From: Jiella endophytica
Lineage (GTDB): Bacteria > Pseudomonadota > Alphaproteobacteria > Rhizobiales > Rhizobiaceae
Assembly: GCF_004519335.1 (NCBI RefSeq)
Contig: NZ_SOZD01000003.1
Span: forward strand, 496,001 to 560,000
Direction: 5' to 3'
Length of the DNA stretch: 64,000 nt
Position 1 is the stretch's first letter, and every line of letters begins with the position of its first letter. This document shows positions 8,093-16,273 of this stretch, piece by piece. The position numbers were made by a program, and so were the translations under genes. The notes under the pieces were generated by a model, which was given only the letters and a program-made list of their open reading frames with translations, did not search any database and was not told the DNA's origin.

Positions 8093-8865
8093 CACCTGCC
8101 GCTCCACTGAGGCTTGCGCTTGCCGAGAAAGGCCTCGAGCCCCTCCTTGAAGTCCTCGCTCATATAGGCGGCGAGCACGAGGTCGCGGTCGCTGGCCGAG
8201 GCGCCCTCGGTGCGCAGGCGCCGCAGCGCCTCCTTGGTGGTGCGAAGGGTGATCGGCGCGTGGCCGGTCAGCGTCGTCGCGAGCTCTGCCGCCCGGGCGA
8301 TCAGCGCCGGATGATCGGCGACGATATCGGAGATCAGCCCGACCGCCTTCGCCTCCTCGGCCCCGACCAGCCGGGCGGTGAAGATGACGTCCTTGACCCG
8401 CCCCGCCCCCATCAGGGCGGAAAGCCGCGAGAGATTGGCGATCGACAGGCAGTTGCCGAGGGTGCGGGCGATCGGGAAGCCGAAGCGCAGATCGGCGGTG
8501 GCGATGCGGATGTCGCAGGCCGCCGCGATACCGGCCCCGCCGCCGGTGCAGGCGCCGGAAATCGCCGCGATGGTGGGGATCGGGCATGCCTCGACCGCAC
8601 TGAGGACGGTGTCGATCCGGTGTTCGTAGTCGAGCGCGTCCTGATCCGTCGAAAAGCCGCGGAACTGGGTCATGTCGGTACCCGCCGCAAAGGCCTTCTC
8701 GCCGGCGCCGGTGACGACGAGGCATCTGACGTCGCCCGGCTCCCGGCAGATCCCGGCCAGCCGGTCGTACATCGCGAAGGTCAGGGCGTTGCGTGCCTGC
8801 GGCCGGTTGAGGGTGATCCAGCCGACGCCGTCCCTCGCCTCGTAGAGAAGTTCCGTCTCGGACAT
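8092..8865 (-). CDS. crotonase-fold (enoyl-CoA hydratase/isomerase family) protein lacking both hydratase glutamates
   Basis: A 257-residue crotonase from ATG at 8865, 4 bases after the DctM stop. The oxyanion-hole segments AFAAGTDM (about 58-65) and GACTGGGAGIAAACDIRIA (about 100-118) are clear. Compared with rat mitochondrial hydratase, both catalytic glutamates are replaced: the GGGCE position reads GGGAG, and the FGxPE position reads FGFPI. The following GTIPGAGG segment reads GNCLSIAN. By family logic it is therefore not a normal enoyl-CoA hydratase. It could be another crotonase activity such as a decarboxylase, hydrolase or C-C lyase. The one-base overlap with the CoA-transferase supports a CoA-ester substrate. 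Confidence 0.88.
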   Translation of the reverse strand: MSETELLYEARDGVGWITLNRPQARNALTFAMYDRLAGICREPGDVRCLVVTGAGEKAFAAGTDMTQFRGFSTDQDALDYEHRIDTVLSAVEACPIPTIAAISGACTGGGAGIAAACDIRIATADLRFGFPIARTLGNCLSIANLSRLSALMGAGRVKDVIFTARLVGAEEAKAVGLISDIVADHPALIARAAELATTLTGHAPITLRTTKEALRRLRTEGASASDRDLVLAAYMSEDFKEGLEAFLGKRKPQWSGR

Positions 8866-8869
8866 CGCA

Positions 8870-10147
8870 TCACCTGTAGAAGAAGTCGACGAGGAACATC
8901 GGGATTGCCGGCACATAGGTGCAGAGCATCAGCACGAAGAGAAGCACGCCGACGAAGGGCAGGTTCCACTTCGACACCTCCCATATGTTCGCCTTGGCGA
9001 TCGAACAGGCGGTGATCAGCACCGAGGCCACCGGCGGGGTTTGCTGGCCGATGGCAAGGTTGAGCGTCACCACCAGGCCGAAATGCACCGGGTCGATGCC
9101 GGCCTGATTGATCAGCGGCACGATGATCGGGACGACGAGGATGATCGCCGCCGAGGAATGCAGGAAGAAGCCGATCACCAGGAAGAAGATGTTGAGGATC
9201 AGAAGGATCAGGTACTGATTGGTCGTCAGGTCCAGGATCGCCGAGGCAAGCGCCTGCGGCACCCGCGCCGTCGTCAGGTAGGAGCCCATCAGGATCGAGG
9301 CTGCCACCAGCAGCATCACCACGGCGGTCTGGATGCCGCCTTCGAGGGTCGCTTCCTTCAGCTGCTTCCAGTCGATCTCGCGATACCAGAGGCCGACGAG
9401 GATCGCCGCGACGACGGCAAGGCCCGCACCCTCCGTCGCGGTGACGACGCCGCCGAAGATGCCGCCGAGGATGATCACCGGCAGGGCGAAGCAGGGCAGC
9501 GCCTCGACGAAACTCTTGCGCAGCCGCGCCAGATTGAAGGCGGCCTCGGTCGGAAAATCGTAGCGCCGGGCGAAGTAGTAGGCGGTGCCCATCAGTCCGG
9601 CGGCGCCGATCAGGCCCGGCACGACGCCGGCGACGAAGAGCTGCTCGATCGACGCGCCGGAAGCGACGCCGTAGAGGATCATCGGGATCGATGGCGGGAT
9701 GATGATCGCCAGCGAGGCCGCCGAGGAGGTCACCGCCGCGGCGAACGGCGCCGGATAGCCGCGCTTCTTCATTTCCGGAATGAGGATCGAGCCGATCGCC
9801 GCGACGTCGGCGACGGCCGAGCCGGAGATCTCGGCGAAAAACAGCGAGACGCCGATATTGACCATCGACAGGCCGCCGCGAACGAAGCCGACGATCGCCG
9901 AGACGAAGGCGATGAGCCGCCTGGTGATGCCGGTGGCGTTCATGATCGCGCCGGCGAAGACGAACATCGGGATGGCGATCAGCGAGAAGCTCTTGGCCCC
10001 GGCATACATGTCGAGCGCGATGGTGACGAGCGCGCCGGTGCCGTCGGTGATCGCGATGGCGAGCACCGCCGAGAGGGCGAGCGCCACGGCGATCGGCACG
10101 TTGATGCAAACCATCGCGACGAGGGCGAGGAAGATCGCGAGCAGCAT
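8870..10147 (-). CDS. dctM: TRAP transporter large permease DctM
   Basis: A 425-residue protein with about 12 hydrophobic segments across the whole length, starting MLLAIFLALVAMVCINVPIAV. It carries the conserved DctM stretches PMFVFAGAIM, FFAEISGSAVADVAAIG and SIPMILYGV. It is the sodium-driven channel subunit of a tripartite TRAP importer working with DctQ and the periplasmic DctP. The start overlaps the DctQ stop (TGATG). TRAP systems of this kind usually carry C4-dicarboxylates, 2-oxo acids or other organic anions, in line with the CoA-transferase and 2-hydroxyacid dehydrogenase nearby. Confidence 0.95.
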   Translation of the reverse strand: MLLAIFLALVAMVCINVPIAVALALSAVLAIAITDGTGALVTIALDMYAGAKSFSLIAIPMFVFAGAIMNATGITRRLIAFVSAIVGFVRGGLSMVNIGVSLFFAEISGSAVADVAAIGSILIPEMKKRGYPAPFAAAVTSSAASLAIIIPPSIPMILYGVASGASIEQLFVAGVVPGLIGAAGLMGTAYYFARRYDFPTEAAFNLARLRKSFVEALPCFALPVIILGGIFGGVVTATEGAGLAVVAAILVGLWYREIDWKQLKEATLEGGIQTAVVMLLVAASILMGSYLTTARVPQALASAILDLTTNQYLILLILNIFFLVIGFFLHSSAAIILVVPIIVPLINQAGIDPVHFGLVVTLNLAIGQQTPPVASVLITACSIAKANIWEVSKWNLPFVGVLLFVLMLCTYVPAIPMFLVDFFYR

Positions 10148-10692
10148 CAGCCCTGCCCTCCGTTCGAGGAAGGTCGTTCGGGCGTCGCGTCATGCGCCAT
10201 CACCGCGTGCTCCGTCGAATGGCCGGACATCACCAGCCGCCAGTAGTCCGGCAGGCTGAGAAGCTCGCAGACGATGAACAGGACGGCGCCGATCGGAATG
10301 ACCGACTGGGTCAGCGAGACCGGCACCCAGGTGAGGCTGACGAGGGTCTCGCCCTGAAGGATCGTCAGCACCGTGTAGCCCGCCCAGGCGAGTAGGGCGA
10401 AAAAGAACAGCACGAGGAACTCGGCGACGATCACCGCGACCTTGCGGGCCGGGATCGGCAGCGACAGGAGCACGTCGTCGAAGCCGATATGGCCGCGTTT
10501 CAGGGCGGCGAGTGCCGCGCCGTAATAGGTGATCCAGGCGAGCAGGACCGAAGCCACCTCGTCATACCAGGAGAGCGACGCCCCCGCCTTGCGATAGATC
10601 ACCGCGACGATGACGACCGTCGTCAGCACCACCATCAGGCCGATCACCACCCAGGTGAGGATCTCTCCCAGAAACTTCGCCGCTTGGCGCAC
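10147..10692 (-). CDS. dctQ: TRAP transporter small permease DctQ
   Basis: A 181-residue four-helix membrane protein, with helices near 9-30, 42-60, 84-107 and 125-148. The start chosen is GTG at 10692 with GGGAGGG 5 bases upstream; this gives VRQAAKFLGEILTWVVIG, a normal DctQ N-terminus. A longer open frame to 10818 would run through the stem-loops described below and adds low-complexity residues. The KRGHIGFDDVLLSLP segment matches the DctQ family loop between helices 2 and 3. It is the small membrane subunit bridging DctM and DctP. The C-terminal tail after residue 160 is polar and probably cytoplasmic. Confidence 0.9.
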   Translation of the reverse strand: MRQAAKFLGEILTWVVIGLMVVLTTVVIVAVIYRKAGASLSWYDEVASVLLAWITYYGAALAALKRGHIGFDDVLLSLPIPARKVAVIVAEFLVLFFFALLAWAGYTVLTILQGETLVSLTWVPVSLTQSVIPIGAVLFIVCELLSLPDYWRLVMSGHSTEHAVMAHDATPERPSSNGGQG

Positions 10693-10705
10693 AAATCCCT
10701 CCCAC

Positions 10706-10723
10706 GCCCCCGACGATGGGGGC
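10706..10723 (-). repeat. small stem-loop just upstream of the dctQ ribosome site
   Basis: GCCCCC (10706-10711) pairs with GGGGGC (10718-10723) around a 6-base loop. It lies 13 bases upstream of the dctQ GTG and next to its GGGAGGG ribosome site, so it could modulate dctQ translation. Confidence 0.4.
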
Positions 10724-10751
10724 GGCTGCCGTCCTCGATCGTCCCGATTGC

Positions 10752-10783
10752 CGGCGGGGCGCCCCTCCCGGACAGCCCCGCCG
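10752..10783 (-). repeat. stem-loop in the dctP-dctQ gap
   Basis: A 9-bp perfect stem: CGGCGGGGC at 10752-10760 with GCCCCGCCG at 10775-10783, loop of 14 bases. It is the second of three stem-loops packed into the 150-base gap between dctP and dctQ. Confidence 0.4.
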
Positions 10784-10801
10784 CGATAGTCCCGCAGATC
10801 G

Positions 10802-10830
10802 CCGGGCAGCGCCAGCATGGCGCGGCCCGG
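10802..10830 (-). terminator. strong stem-loop directly after dctP
   Basis: CCGGGC-A-GCGCCA (10802-10814) pairs with TGGCGC-G-GCCCGG (10818-10830): 12 base pairs with one A-G mismatch and a 3-base loop. It begins 12 bases beyond the dctP stop in the transcribed direction, without a T-run. It probably causes partial termination or protects the dctP mRNA. Confidence 0.6.
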
Positions 10831-10842
10831 ACGCCGTCTGCG

Positions 10843-11814
10843 TCAGGAGCCCTTGGCGAGCGCCTGGATGTCGTCGATCAGCTTCTGGCCGCCCTCGACC
10901 TCTTCGCCGAACTGCTTGTAGATCGGCTTCGAAGCCTCGATGAAGGCGTCCTTGTCGGCCTCGTTGACCGCCGTGTCGGCGGCCTCGATCTTGCTGACCA
11001 GATCCTCGTCCATCTGGGCCGAGGTCTTGTAGGCGAAGTCGCTCGACTTGGTGGCGCAGTCCTGCACCGCCGTCTTCACCTCGTCGTCCCAGCCGTCCCA
11101 GTTGCGCGAGGAGGTGGCGAGGAAGGCCGGCGAATAGACGTGGCCGGTCATCGAGAGGTACTTCTGCACCTCCTGGAACTTGCCGGAATAGATCTGGGCG
11201 AGCGGGTTTTCCTGGCCGTCGATGACGCCGGTCTTCAGCGCGGTGAAGACCTCCGAGAAGGACATCGGCGTCGGGTTGGCGCCGTAGCTCTGGAACATCT
11301 TGACGCGCCATTCGCCCTTCGGGGTGCGCAGCTTGACGCCCTTCAGATCCGCCGGGACGTTGATCGGCCGGACATTGTTGGTGATGTTGCGGAAGCCGTT
11401 CTCCCAGAAGCCGAGGATCTGGTAGCCCTTCTCCTTGGCCGCATCGACGAAGGTGCCGCGCATCTTGTCGCGCACCCGCCGCATGTGGTCGCGGTCCTTG
11501 ATCAGATAGGGCATCTCGAAGACGCCGAAGGTCGGCGACACCGAGCTCATGATCGACGACGGCAGCGAGAACGCGATCTGCCCGAGCTTCAGCTTCTGCA
11601 GCATCTCCTCGTCACTACCGAGCTGCGACGAGCCATAGGTCTCGACGGTGGCGACACCGGTATCGTTGACGCATTTGGCGAAGTTGTTGGCGGTCGCCTC
11701 GTAGAGCGAGCCGGGATCGCCGACATGGCCGAGCTTCAGGGTCGGCCCGGCCTCGGCGGCCGTGGCGGAAAGCGCGAGCGCCGCGGCGCCCAGCATCAGT
11801 TTGCGCAGTTTCAT
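10843..11814 (-). CDS. dctP: TRAP transporter substrate-binding protein DctP
   Basis: A 323-residue periplasmic protein. Residues 1-22 (MKLRKLMLGAAALALSATAAEA) form a Sec signal peptide. The DctP fold is shown by LKLGHVGDPGSLYEATANNFAK at the mature start (read in two parts) and by LKGVKLRTPKGEWRV and FSEVFTALKTGVIDGQENPLAQ in the middle. That segment contains the Arg that commonly salt-bridges the ligand carboxylate and the conserved GxxDGQENP. It binds an organic anion and passes it to DctQM. Three stem-loops separate it from dctQ, which should favour binding-protein excess. Confidence 0.94.
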   Translation of the reverse strand: MKLRKLMLGAAALALSATAAEAGPTLKLGHVGDPGSLYEATANNFAKCVNDTGVATVETYGSSQLGSDEEMLQKLKLGQIAFSLPSSIMSSVSPTFGVFEMPYLIKDRDHMRRVRDKMRGTFVDAAKEKGYQILGFWENGFRNITNNVRPINVPADLKGVKLRTPKGEWRVKMFQSYGANPTPMSFSEVFTALKTGVIDGQENPLAQIYSGKFQEVQKYLSMTGHVYSPAFLATSSRNWDGWDDEVKTAVQDCATKSSDFAYKTSAQMDEDLVSKIEAADTAVNEADKDAFIEASKPIYKQFGEEVEGGQKLIDDIQALAKGS

Positions 11815-11873
11815 GGTCTTCCTCCCAGGTTTCGTTGATCGAAGGGCGGCTCCTCTTCCGCCCGTCCTTGCTT

Positions 11874-13070
11874 CTATTCGGCCGCCTGACGCGCCTCCTT
11901 CGCGGTTGCCGAGACGAGCACCGCCATGGCAGCGTCGACACCACCCTTTTGATGCGGAACGCCGCTGGCCTCCAGCCCCATCTCGACGCCTCCCAGCGTT
12001 CCGATCAGGGTGAGATCGTTGAAGTCGCCGAGATGGCCGATCCGGAAGATCTTGTCGGCGAGCTTCGACAGGCCGGCACCGAGCGACATGTCGAAGCGCT
12101 CAAGGATCGTCTTTCGCAGCGCGTCGGCGCCCGTCTCGCCGGGCATCAGCACGGCGGTCAGCGACCCGGAGTGATGGGCCGGCTCGGCGCACAGCACCTC
12201 GAGGCCCCAGGCCTCGACGGCCGCCCGCGTCGCCGCCCCGTGCCGCTGGTGGCGGGCAAAGACGTTGGCAAGGCCCTCCTCGTGCAGCATTTCGATCGCG
12301 GCATCGAGGCCGTAGAGGAGATTGGTCGCCGGCGTGAAGGGAAAGAAGCCCTTGTCGTTCATCGCCAGCATCTCGTCCCAGGCCCAGTAGGACCTTGCCA
12401 GAGAGGCGGTCTTCGAGGCTTCGATCGCCTTGTTCGAAATGGCGTTGAAGGAGAGCCCCGGCGGCAGCATCAGCCCCTTCTGCGAGCCGCCGACGGTGAC
12501 GTCGACGCCCCAGGCGTCGTGGCGGTAGTCGAGCGAGCCGAGCGAGGAGATGGTGTCGACCATCAGGAGCGCCGGATGGCCCGCCGCGTCGATCGCCTTG
12601 CGCACCTCGCCGATCTGCGACACGCAGCCGGTGGAGGTCTCGTTGTGGACGACGCAGACCGCCTTGATCTCGTGGCCGGCATCCTTCTTCAGCCGCTCGC
12701 CGATCGCGGCGGAATCGGCACCGTGACGCCAGTCGCCGGCGATGAACTCGGTTTTCAGTCCGAGTTTTTCGGCAAGCTTCTTCCACAGGCTGGCGAAGTG
12801 GCCGGTCTCGTACATCAGGACGAGATCGCCCGGCGACAGCGTGTTGACGAGGGCGGCCTCCCAGGCGCCGGTGCCGGAGGCCGGATAGATGATCACCGGA
12901 TTTTCGGTCTGGAAGATCGTCCTGATTCCGGTGAGGACGCGCTTCGCCATCGCCTGGAATTCCGGGCCGCGATGATCCATCGTCGGCATGTCCATGGCCC
13001 GCAGCACGCGGTCCGGCACGTTGGTGGGGCCGGGGATCTGCAGGAAGTGGCGGCCGGCATGATAGGTCAC
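11874..13070 (-). CDS. serine-glyoxylate / alanine-glyoxylate-type aminotransferase
   Basis: A 398-residue fold-type I class V aminotransferase. The N-terminus FLQIPGPTNVPDRVLRAMDM (9-28) and MDHRGPEF (31-38) are the family hallmark. The PLP lysine is Lys198 in TVGGSQKGLMLPPG, with the PLP-binding Asp at VDTIS (171-175). Relatives transfer the amino group of serine, alanine or aspartate to glyoxylate. It closely resembles SgaA of serine-cycle bacteria, and also BhcA (aspartate-glyoxylate) of the beta-hydroxyaspartate cycle. No other Bhc genes are seen here, so the serine-type assignment is preferred. It is first in the operon with the TRAP genes and lies opposite a 2-hydroxyacid dehydrogenase that could supply glyoxylate or a similar 2-oxo acid. 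Confidence 0.88.
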   Translation of the reverse strand: MTYHAGRHFLQIPGPTNVPDRVLRAMDMPTMDHRGPEFQAMAKRVLTGIRTIFQTENPVIIYPASGTGAWEAALVNTLSPGDLVLMYETGHFASLWKKLAEKLGLKTEFIAGDWRHGADSAAIGERLKKDAGHEIKAVCVVHNETSTGCVSQIGEVRKAIDAAGHPALLMVDTISSLGSLDYRHDAWGVDVTVGGSQKGLMLPPGLSFNAISNKAIEASKTASLARSYWAWDEMLAMNDKGFFPFTPATNLLYGLDAAIEMLHEEGLANVFARHQRHGAATRAAVEAWGLEVLCAEPAHHSGSLTAVLMPGETGADALRKTILERFDMSLGAGLSKLADKIFRIGHLGDFNDLTLIGTLGGVEMGLEASGVPHQKGGVDAAMAVLVSATAKEARQAAE

Positions 13071-13161
13071 GTGAGCGTCTCCCGTTCACCGCGCAGCGCC
13101 CCTCTCGAACGCCCGCTGGTCGTCTCGCGCTCTTGTCGGCGCGCTGGTTTTCGGCTCCAAT

Positions 13162-13183
13162 TGGATTATGAATTCATTATTCA
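13162..13183. promoter_or_regulatory. 22-bp imperfect palindrome, candidate FCD-GntR operator
   Basis: A 22-bp inverted repeat with a perfect 10-bp core ATGAATTCAT (13168-13177); the 11-base arms agree at 9 of 11 positions. It is an AT-rich island in GC-rich DNA inside the 159-base divergent promoter region between the aminotransferase operon (minus) and the FAD/Fe-S dehydrogenase (plus). Its size and symmetry fit FadR-type regulators, one of which is encoded at 16274. The link is inference. Confidence 0.55.
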
Positions 13184-13229
13184 GTCAAGCAGCTAGAACA
13201 AAAACTGCGTCTCGGGAGGGCGTGAACTG

Positions 13230-16193
13230 ATGTCGGAAACGATCCGCCCCGGCCTGTCCCGGCGGCTTTCGCGGGAGATTGCCGGCGAGGTCCTGTTCGA
13301 CCGGTTTTCCCGGGGCCGCTATGCCACGGATGCCTCGATCTACCAGATGATGCCGGCCGGCGTGGTCGTCGCGAAGGGCGCCGACGACGTCGCCGCGGCG
13401 CTCGACGCCGCCCGGGAGGAAGGCATCGCCCTGACCATGCGCGGCGGCGGCACCTCGCAATGCGGCCAGACGGTCAATTCCGGCCTGATCGTCGACACGT
13501 CGAAGCACATGAACCGGCTGATCGAGCTCGACGTTGCCGGCCGGCGCGCGCTGGTCGAGCCGGGCATCGTCCTCGACGATCTCAACCGGCTCCTGAAACC
13601 GCACGGCCTGTGGTTCCCGGTCGACGTCTCCACCGCCTCGCGTGCGACGATCGGCGGCATGGCGGGCAACAATTCCTGCGGCTCGCGCTCGCTGCGCTAC
13701 GGCACCATGCGCGACAACGTCATCGCCATCGACGCGATTCTCGCCGACGGCACGAAGGGCCGATTCGCGACGCTGGAGCAGGCGGCGCGGGGCGAGCCGC
13801 CGCGCGACCTGATCACCGCCATGCTGGCGCTCGGCCGGCGCGAAGCCGAAGAGATCGCCGCGCGCTTTCCGAAGGTGCAGCGCCGGGTCGGCGGCTACAA
13901 TCTCGATGCCCTCGTCGAGGACGATGCACCGGTCAATCTCGCCCATCTGCTCGTCGGCTCGGAGGGAACGCTCGGCATCTCGACCGCCGTCGAGATCAGG
14001 CTGTCGCCGCTGCCGAAAGCGTCGAAGCTTCTCGGCGTCTGCCATTTTCCGACCTTCCGGGCGGCGATGGAGGCGGCGCAGCACATCGTCGCGCTGAAGC
14101 CGACCTCGGTCGAACTGGTGGATTCGACGATGATCGGCCTTGCCCGCGACATCCCGATGTTCCGGCCGACCCTCGAGGCCTTCGTCGAAGGCCGGCCGGC
14201 GGCGCTGCTCCTCACCGAATTTGCCGACGAGCCGGAGGAGAACGCCGAAAGCATCGAGCGGCTCGAAGCGGTGATGAGCGATCTCGGCTACGGCTTTTCG
14301 CGAGGCGGAGCCCATGAGGGCGGCGTCGTGACGGTGTCCGATCCAAAACTCCAGAGCGCCATCGCCGAACTGCGGGCCGCCGGCCTCAACATCATGATGT
14401 CGATGAAGGAGGCGGGAAAGCCGGTCTCCTTCGTCGAGGACTGCGCCGTGCCGCTGGAGCATCTTGCCGACTACACAGACAGGCTGACCGCGATCTTCGA
14501 GGGGCACGGGACCCGCGGCACCTGGTACGCCCACGCCTCGGAAGGCTGCCTGCACGTGCGCCCGGTCCTGAACGTCAAGCTCGAGAACGACGTCAGGACC
14601 ATGCGGGCGATCGCCGAGGAGGCCTTCGCCATGGTCCGCGAATACAAGGGCTCGCATTCCGGCGAGCATGGCGACGGCATCGTGCGCTCGGAGTTCCACG
14701 AGGCGATGTTCGGCGCCCGGATCGTCGGCGCTTTCAAGGAGGTGAAGACCGCCTTCGATCCGTCGAACCTCCTCAATCCCGGCAAGATCGTCGATCCGCC
14801 GAAGATGGATGACCGCAGCCTGATGCGCTATCCGCCGGGCTATGCCGGCGAAGACTTTGCCACCGTCTTCGACTGGTCGTCCTGGACCGGTTCGGCCGGC
14901 GGTTTCCAGGGCGCCGTCGAGATGTGCAACAACAACGGCGCCTGCCGGAAATCCGCCGGCGCGGTGATGTGCCCGAGCTACCGCGTCACCCGTAACGAGC
15001 GGGACGTCACCCGCGGCCGGGCGAACACCCTCAGGCTGGCGATCTCCGGCCAGCTCGGGCCGGAAGCGCTCCATTCCGACGAGATGGCCGAGACGCTGAA
15101 ACTCTGCGTCTCCTGCAAGGCCTGCCGGCGGGAATGCCCGACCGGCGTCGACATGGCGAAGATGAAGGCCGAGGTCCTCTATCAGCGCGGCAGGAAGCGC
15201 GGCTTTTCGGCCAAGGACCGGCTGATCGCCAACCTGCCGCTGACGGCGCCGCTCGCCGCCCGGATCGGCGGTGCCCTCGGCCTGCGCGACAAGGTCGGCA
15301 CCTTCGCCGGCCTCTCGGAAAAGCTGTTCGGCTTCTCCGCCAGGCGCTCGCTGCCGAAATTCCGGCGCGATCATTTTCGCGACGCGGAGGGCGACGTTCC
15401 GGCCGGTGCTCGGGCGCACGGCACCGCCGAGGGCTCGGCCGAAAAGCCCGGCGTCGTCCTTCTCGCCGACACCTTCGGGCGCTGGTTCGATCCGCAGACC
15501 CTGCGGGCCGCGGTCAAGGTGCTGGGCGCGGCCAGATACGCCGTCGAAACCGCCCGCCCCCTCTCCGGCAGGCGGCCGCTCTGCTGCGGCCGCACCTATG
15601 TCGCGAGCGGCATGGCCGACCGCGCGAAAGAGGAGGCCGAGCGGACCATCGCCGCATTGCTTCCGCATGTTCGGGCCGGCCGGCTGATCGTCGGTCTCGA
15701 ACCCTCCTGCCTCTTGACGCTGCGCGACGAGTTTCCCGCCCTCGTCCCCGGTAAGGAGTCCGCGGAAATTGCATCCGCAGCGCTGCTCTTCGAGGAGTTC
15801 CTCGCCCGCGAGATCAAGGCTGAGCGGCTGTCGCTGCCGCTGGCGCCGCTCGGCCGCAAAGCCTATCTTCACGGCCATTGCCACCAGAAGGCCTTCGGCG
15901 CCATGCCGGCCGTCGAGGCAGCGCTGCGGCTGATCCCGGACATCGACCTCGTCACGATCGAAAGCTCGTGCTGCGGCATGGCCGGCGCCTTCGGCTACGA
16001 CGCCGAGACGATCGACGTGTCGCTGGCGATGGGCGAGGCCTCGCTGTTGCCGGCGGTGCGCGCCGCGCCCGAAGATGCGCTGATCGTCGCGGACGGCACC
16101 TCCTGCCGCCACCAGATCCACGACGGCGCAGATCGCCAGGCGGTGCATGTCGCCGAGGTGCTCGCCGGCGCTTTGGCGTCCGGCGATGGTTGA
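13230..16193 (+). CDS. FAD-linked oxidase fused to 4Fe-4S/CCG domains, D-2-hydroxyacid dehydrogenase family (YdiJ-like)
   Basis: A 987-residue three-part enzyme from ATG at 13230 with GGGAGG upstream. The PCMH-type FAD domain occupies about 40-270 (TMRGGGTSQCGQTVN, IGGMAGNNSCGSRSLRYG). The FAD-oxidase C-terminal domain runs to about 530, including ASEGCLHVRP and HSGEHGDGIVRSE. Next come CNNNGACRK and the ferredoxin motif CVSCKACRRECPTG near 628-641. A CCG-type domain ends the protein (GHCHQKAFG, SSCCGMAGAFGYD). Such enzymes oxidise D-2-hydroxyacids (lactate, glycolate or 2-hydroxyglutarate class) and send electrons to the respiratory chain. The divergent operon suggests the product 2-oxo acid feeds the glyoxylate-type aminotransferase. 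The exact substrate is unknown. Confidence 0.92.
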   Translation: MSETIRPGLSRRLSREIAGEVLFDRFSRGRYATDASIYQMMPAGVVVAKGADDVAAALDAAREEGIALTMRGGGTSQCGQTVNSGLIVDTSKHMNRLIELDVAGRRALVEPGIVLDDLNRLLKPHGLWFPVDVSTASRATIGGMAGNNSCGSRSLRYGTMRDNVIAIDAILADGTKGRFATLEQAARGEPPRDLITAMLALGRREAEEIAARFPKVQRRVGGYNLDALVEDDAPVNLAHLLVGSEGTLGISTAVEIRLSPLPKASKLLGVCHFPTFRAAMEAAQHIVALKPTSVELVDSTMIGLARDIPMFRPTLEAFVEGRPAALLLTEFADEPEENAESIERLEAVMSDLGYGFSRGGAHEGGVVTVSDPKLQSAIAELRAAGLNIMMSMKEAGKPVSFVEDCAVPLEHLADYTDRLTAIFEGHGTRGTWYAHASEGCLHVRPVLNVKLENDVRTMRAIAEEAFAMVREYKGSHSGEHGDGIVRSEFHEAMFGARIVGAFKEVKTAFDPSNLLNPGKIVDPPKMDDRSLMRYPPGYAGEDFATVFDWSSWTGSAGGFQGAVEMCNNNGACRKSAGAVMCPSYRVTRNERDVTRGRANTLRLAISGQLGPEALHSDEMAETLKLCVSCKACRRECPTGVDMAKMKAEVLYQRGRKRGFSAKDRLIANLPLTAPLAARIGGALGLRDKVGTFAGLSEKLFGFSARRSLPKFRRDHFRDAEGDVPAGARAHGTAEGSAEKPGVVLLADTFGRWFDPQTLRAAVKVLGAARYAVETARPLSGRRPLCCGRTYVASGMADRAKEEAERTIAALLPHVRAGRLIVGLEPSCLLTLRDEFPALVPGKESAEIASAALLFEEFLAREIKAERLSLPLAPLGRKAYLHGHCHQKAFGAMPAVEAALRLIPDIDLVTIESSCCGMAGAFGYDAETIDVSLAMGEASLLPAVRAAPEDALIVADGTSCRHQIHDGADRQAVHVAEVLAGALASGDG

Positions 16194-16273
16194 GGCTAAG
16201 ACTTTTCGCGGGGCAGCCCACGGGTCTGCCGCCGCTCGCCGGCCGCCCCCGAACCGCGCGGATTGAACGTCAA

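Noticed and set aside
11870-11876. TAGAAGC on the minus strand, as in the riboswitch 5' strand
   Set aside because: It is formed by the aminotransferase stop codon and following bases; no hairpin and ATTGCTC strand follow.
11874-13070. Assignment of the aminotransferase as BhcA of the beta-hydroxyaspartate cycle
   Set aside because: The sequence is of the same family, but no BhcB, BhcC, BhcD or BhcR homologue is present, so a serine/alanine-glyoxylate-type role is the safer call.
13185-16148. A 987-codon open frame on the minus strand, antisense to the FAD/Fe-S dehydrogenase
   Set aside because: It mirrors the plus-strand gene, has an Arg/Gly/Ala/Asp-rich composition and no domain; in GC-rich DNA antisense frames of real genes often lack stops.
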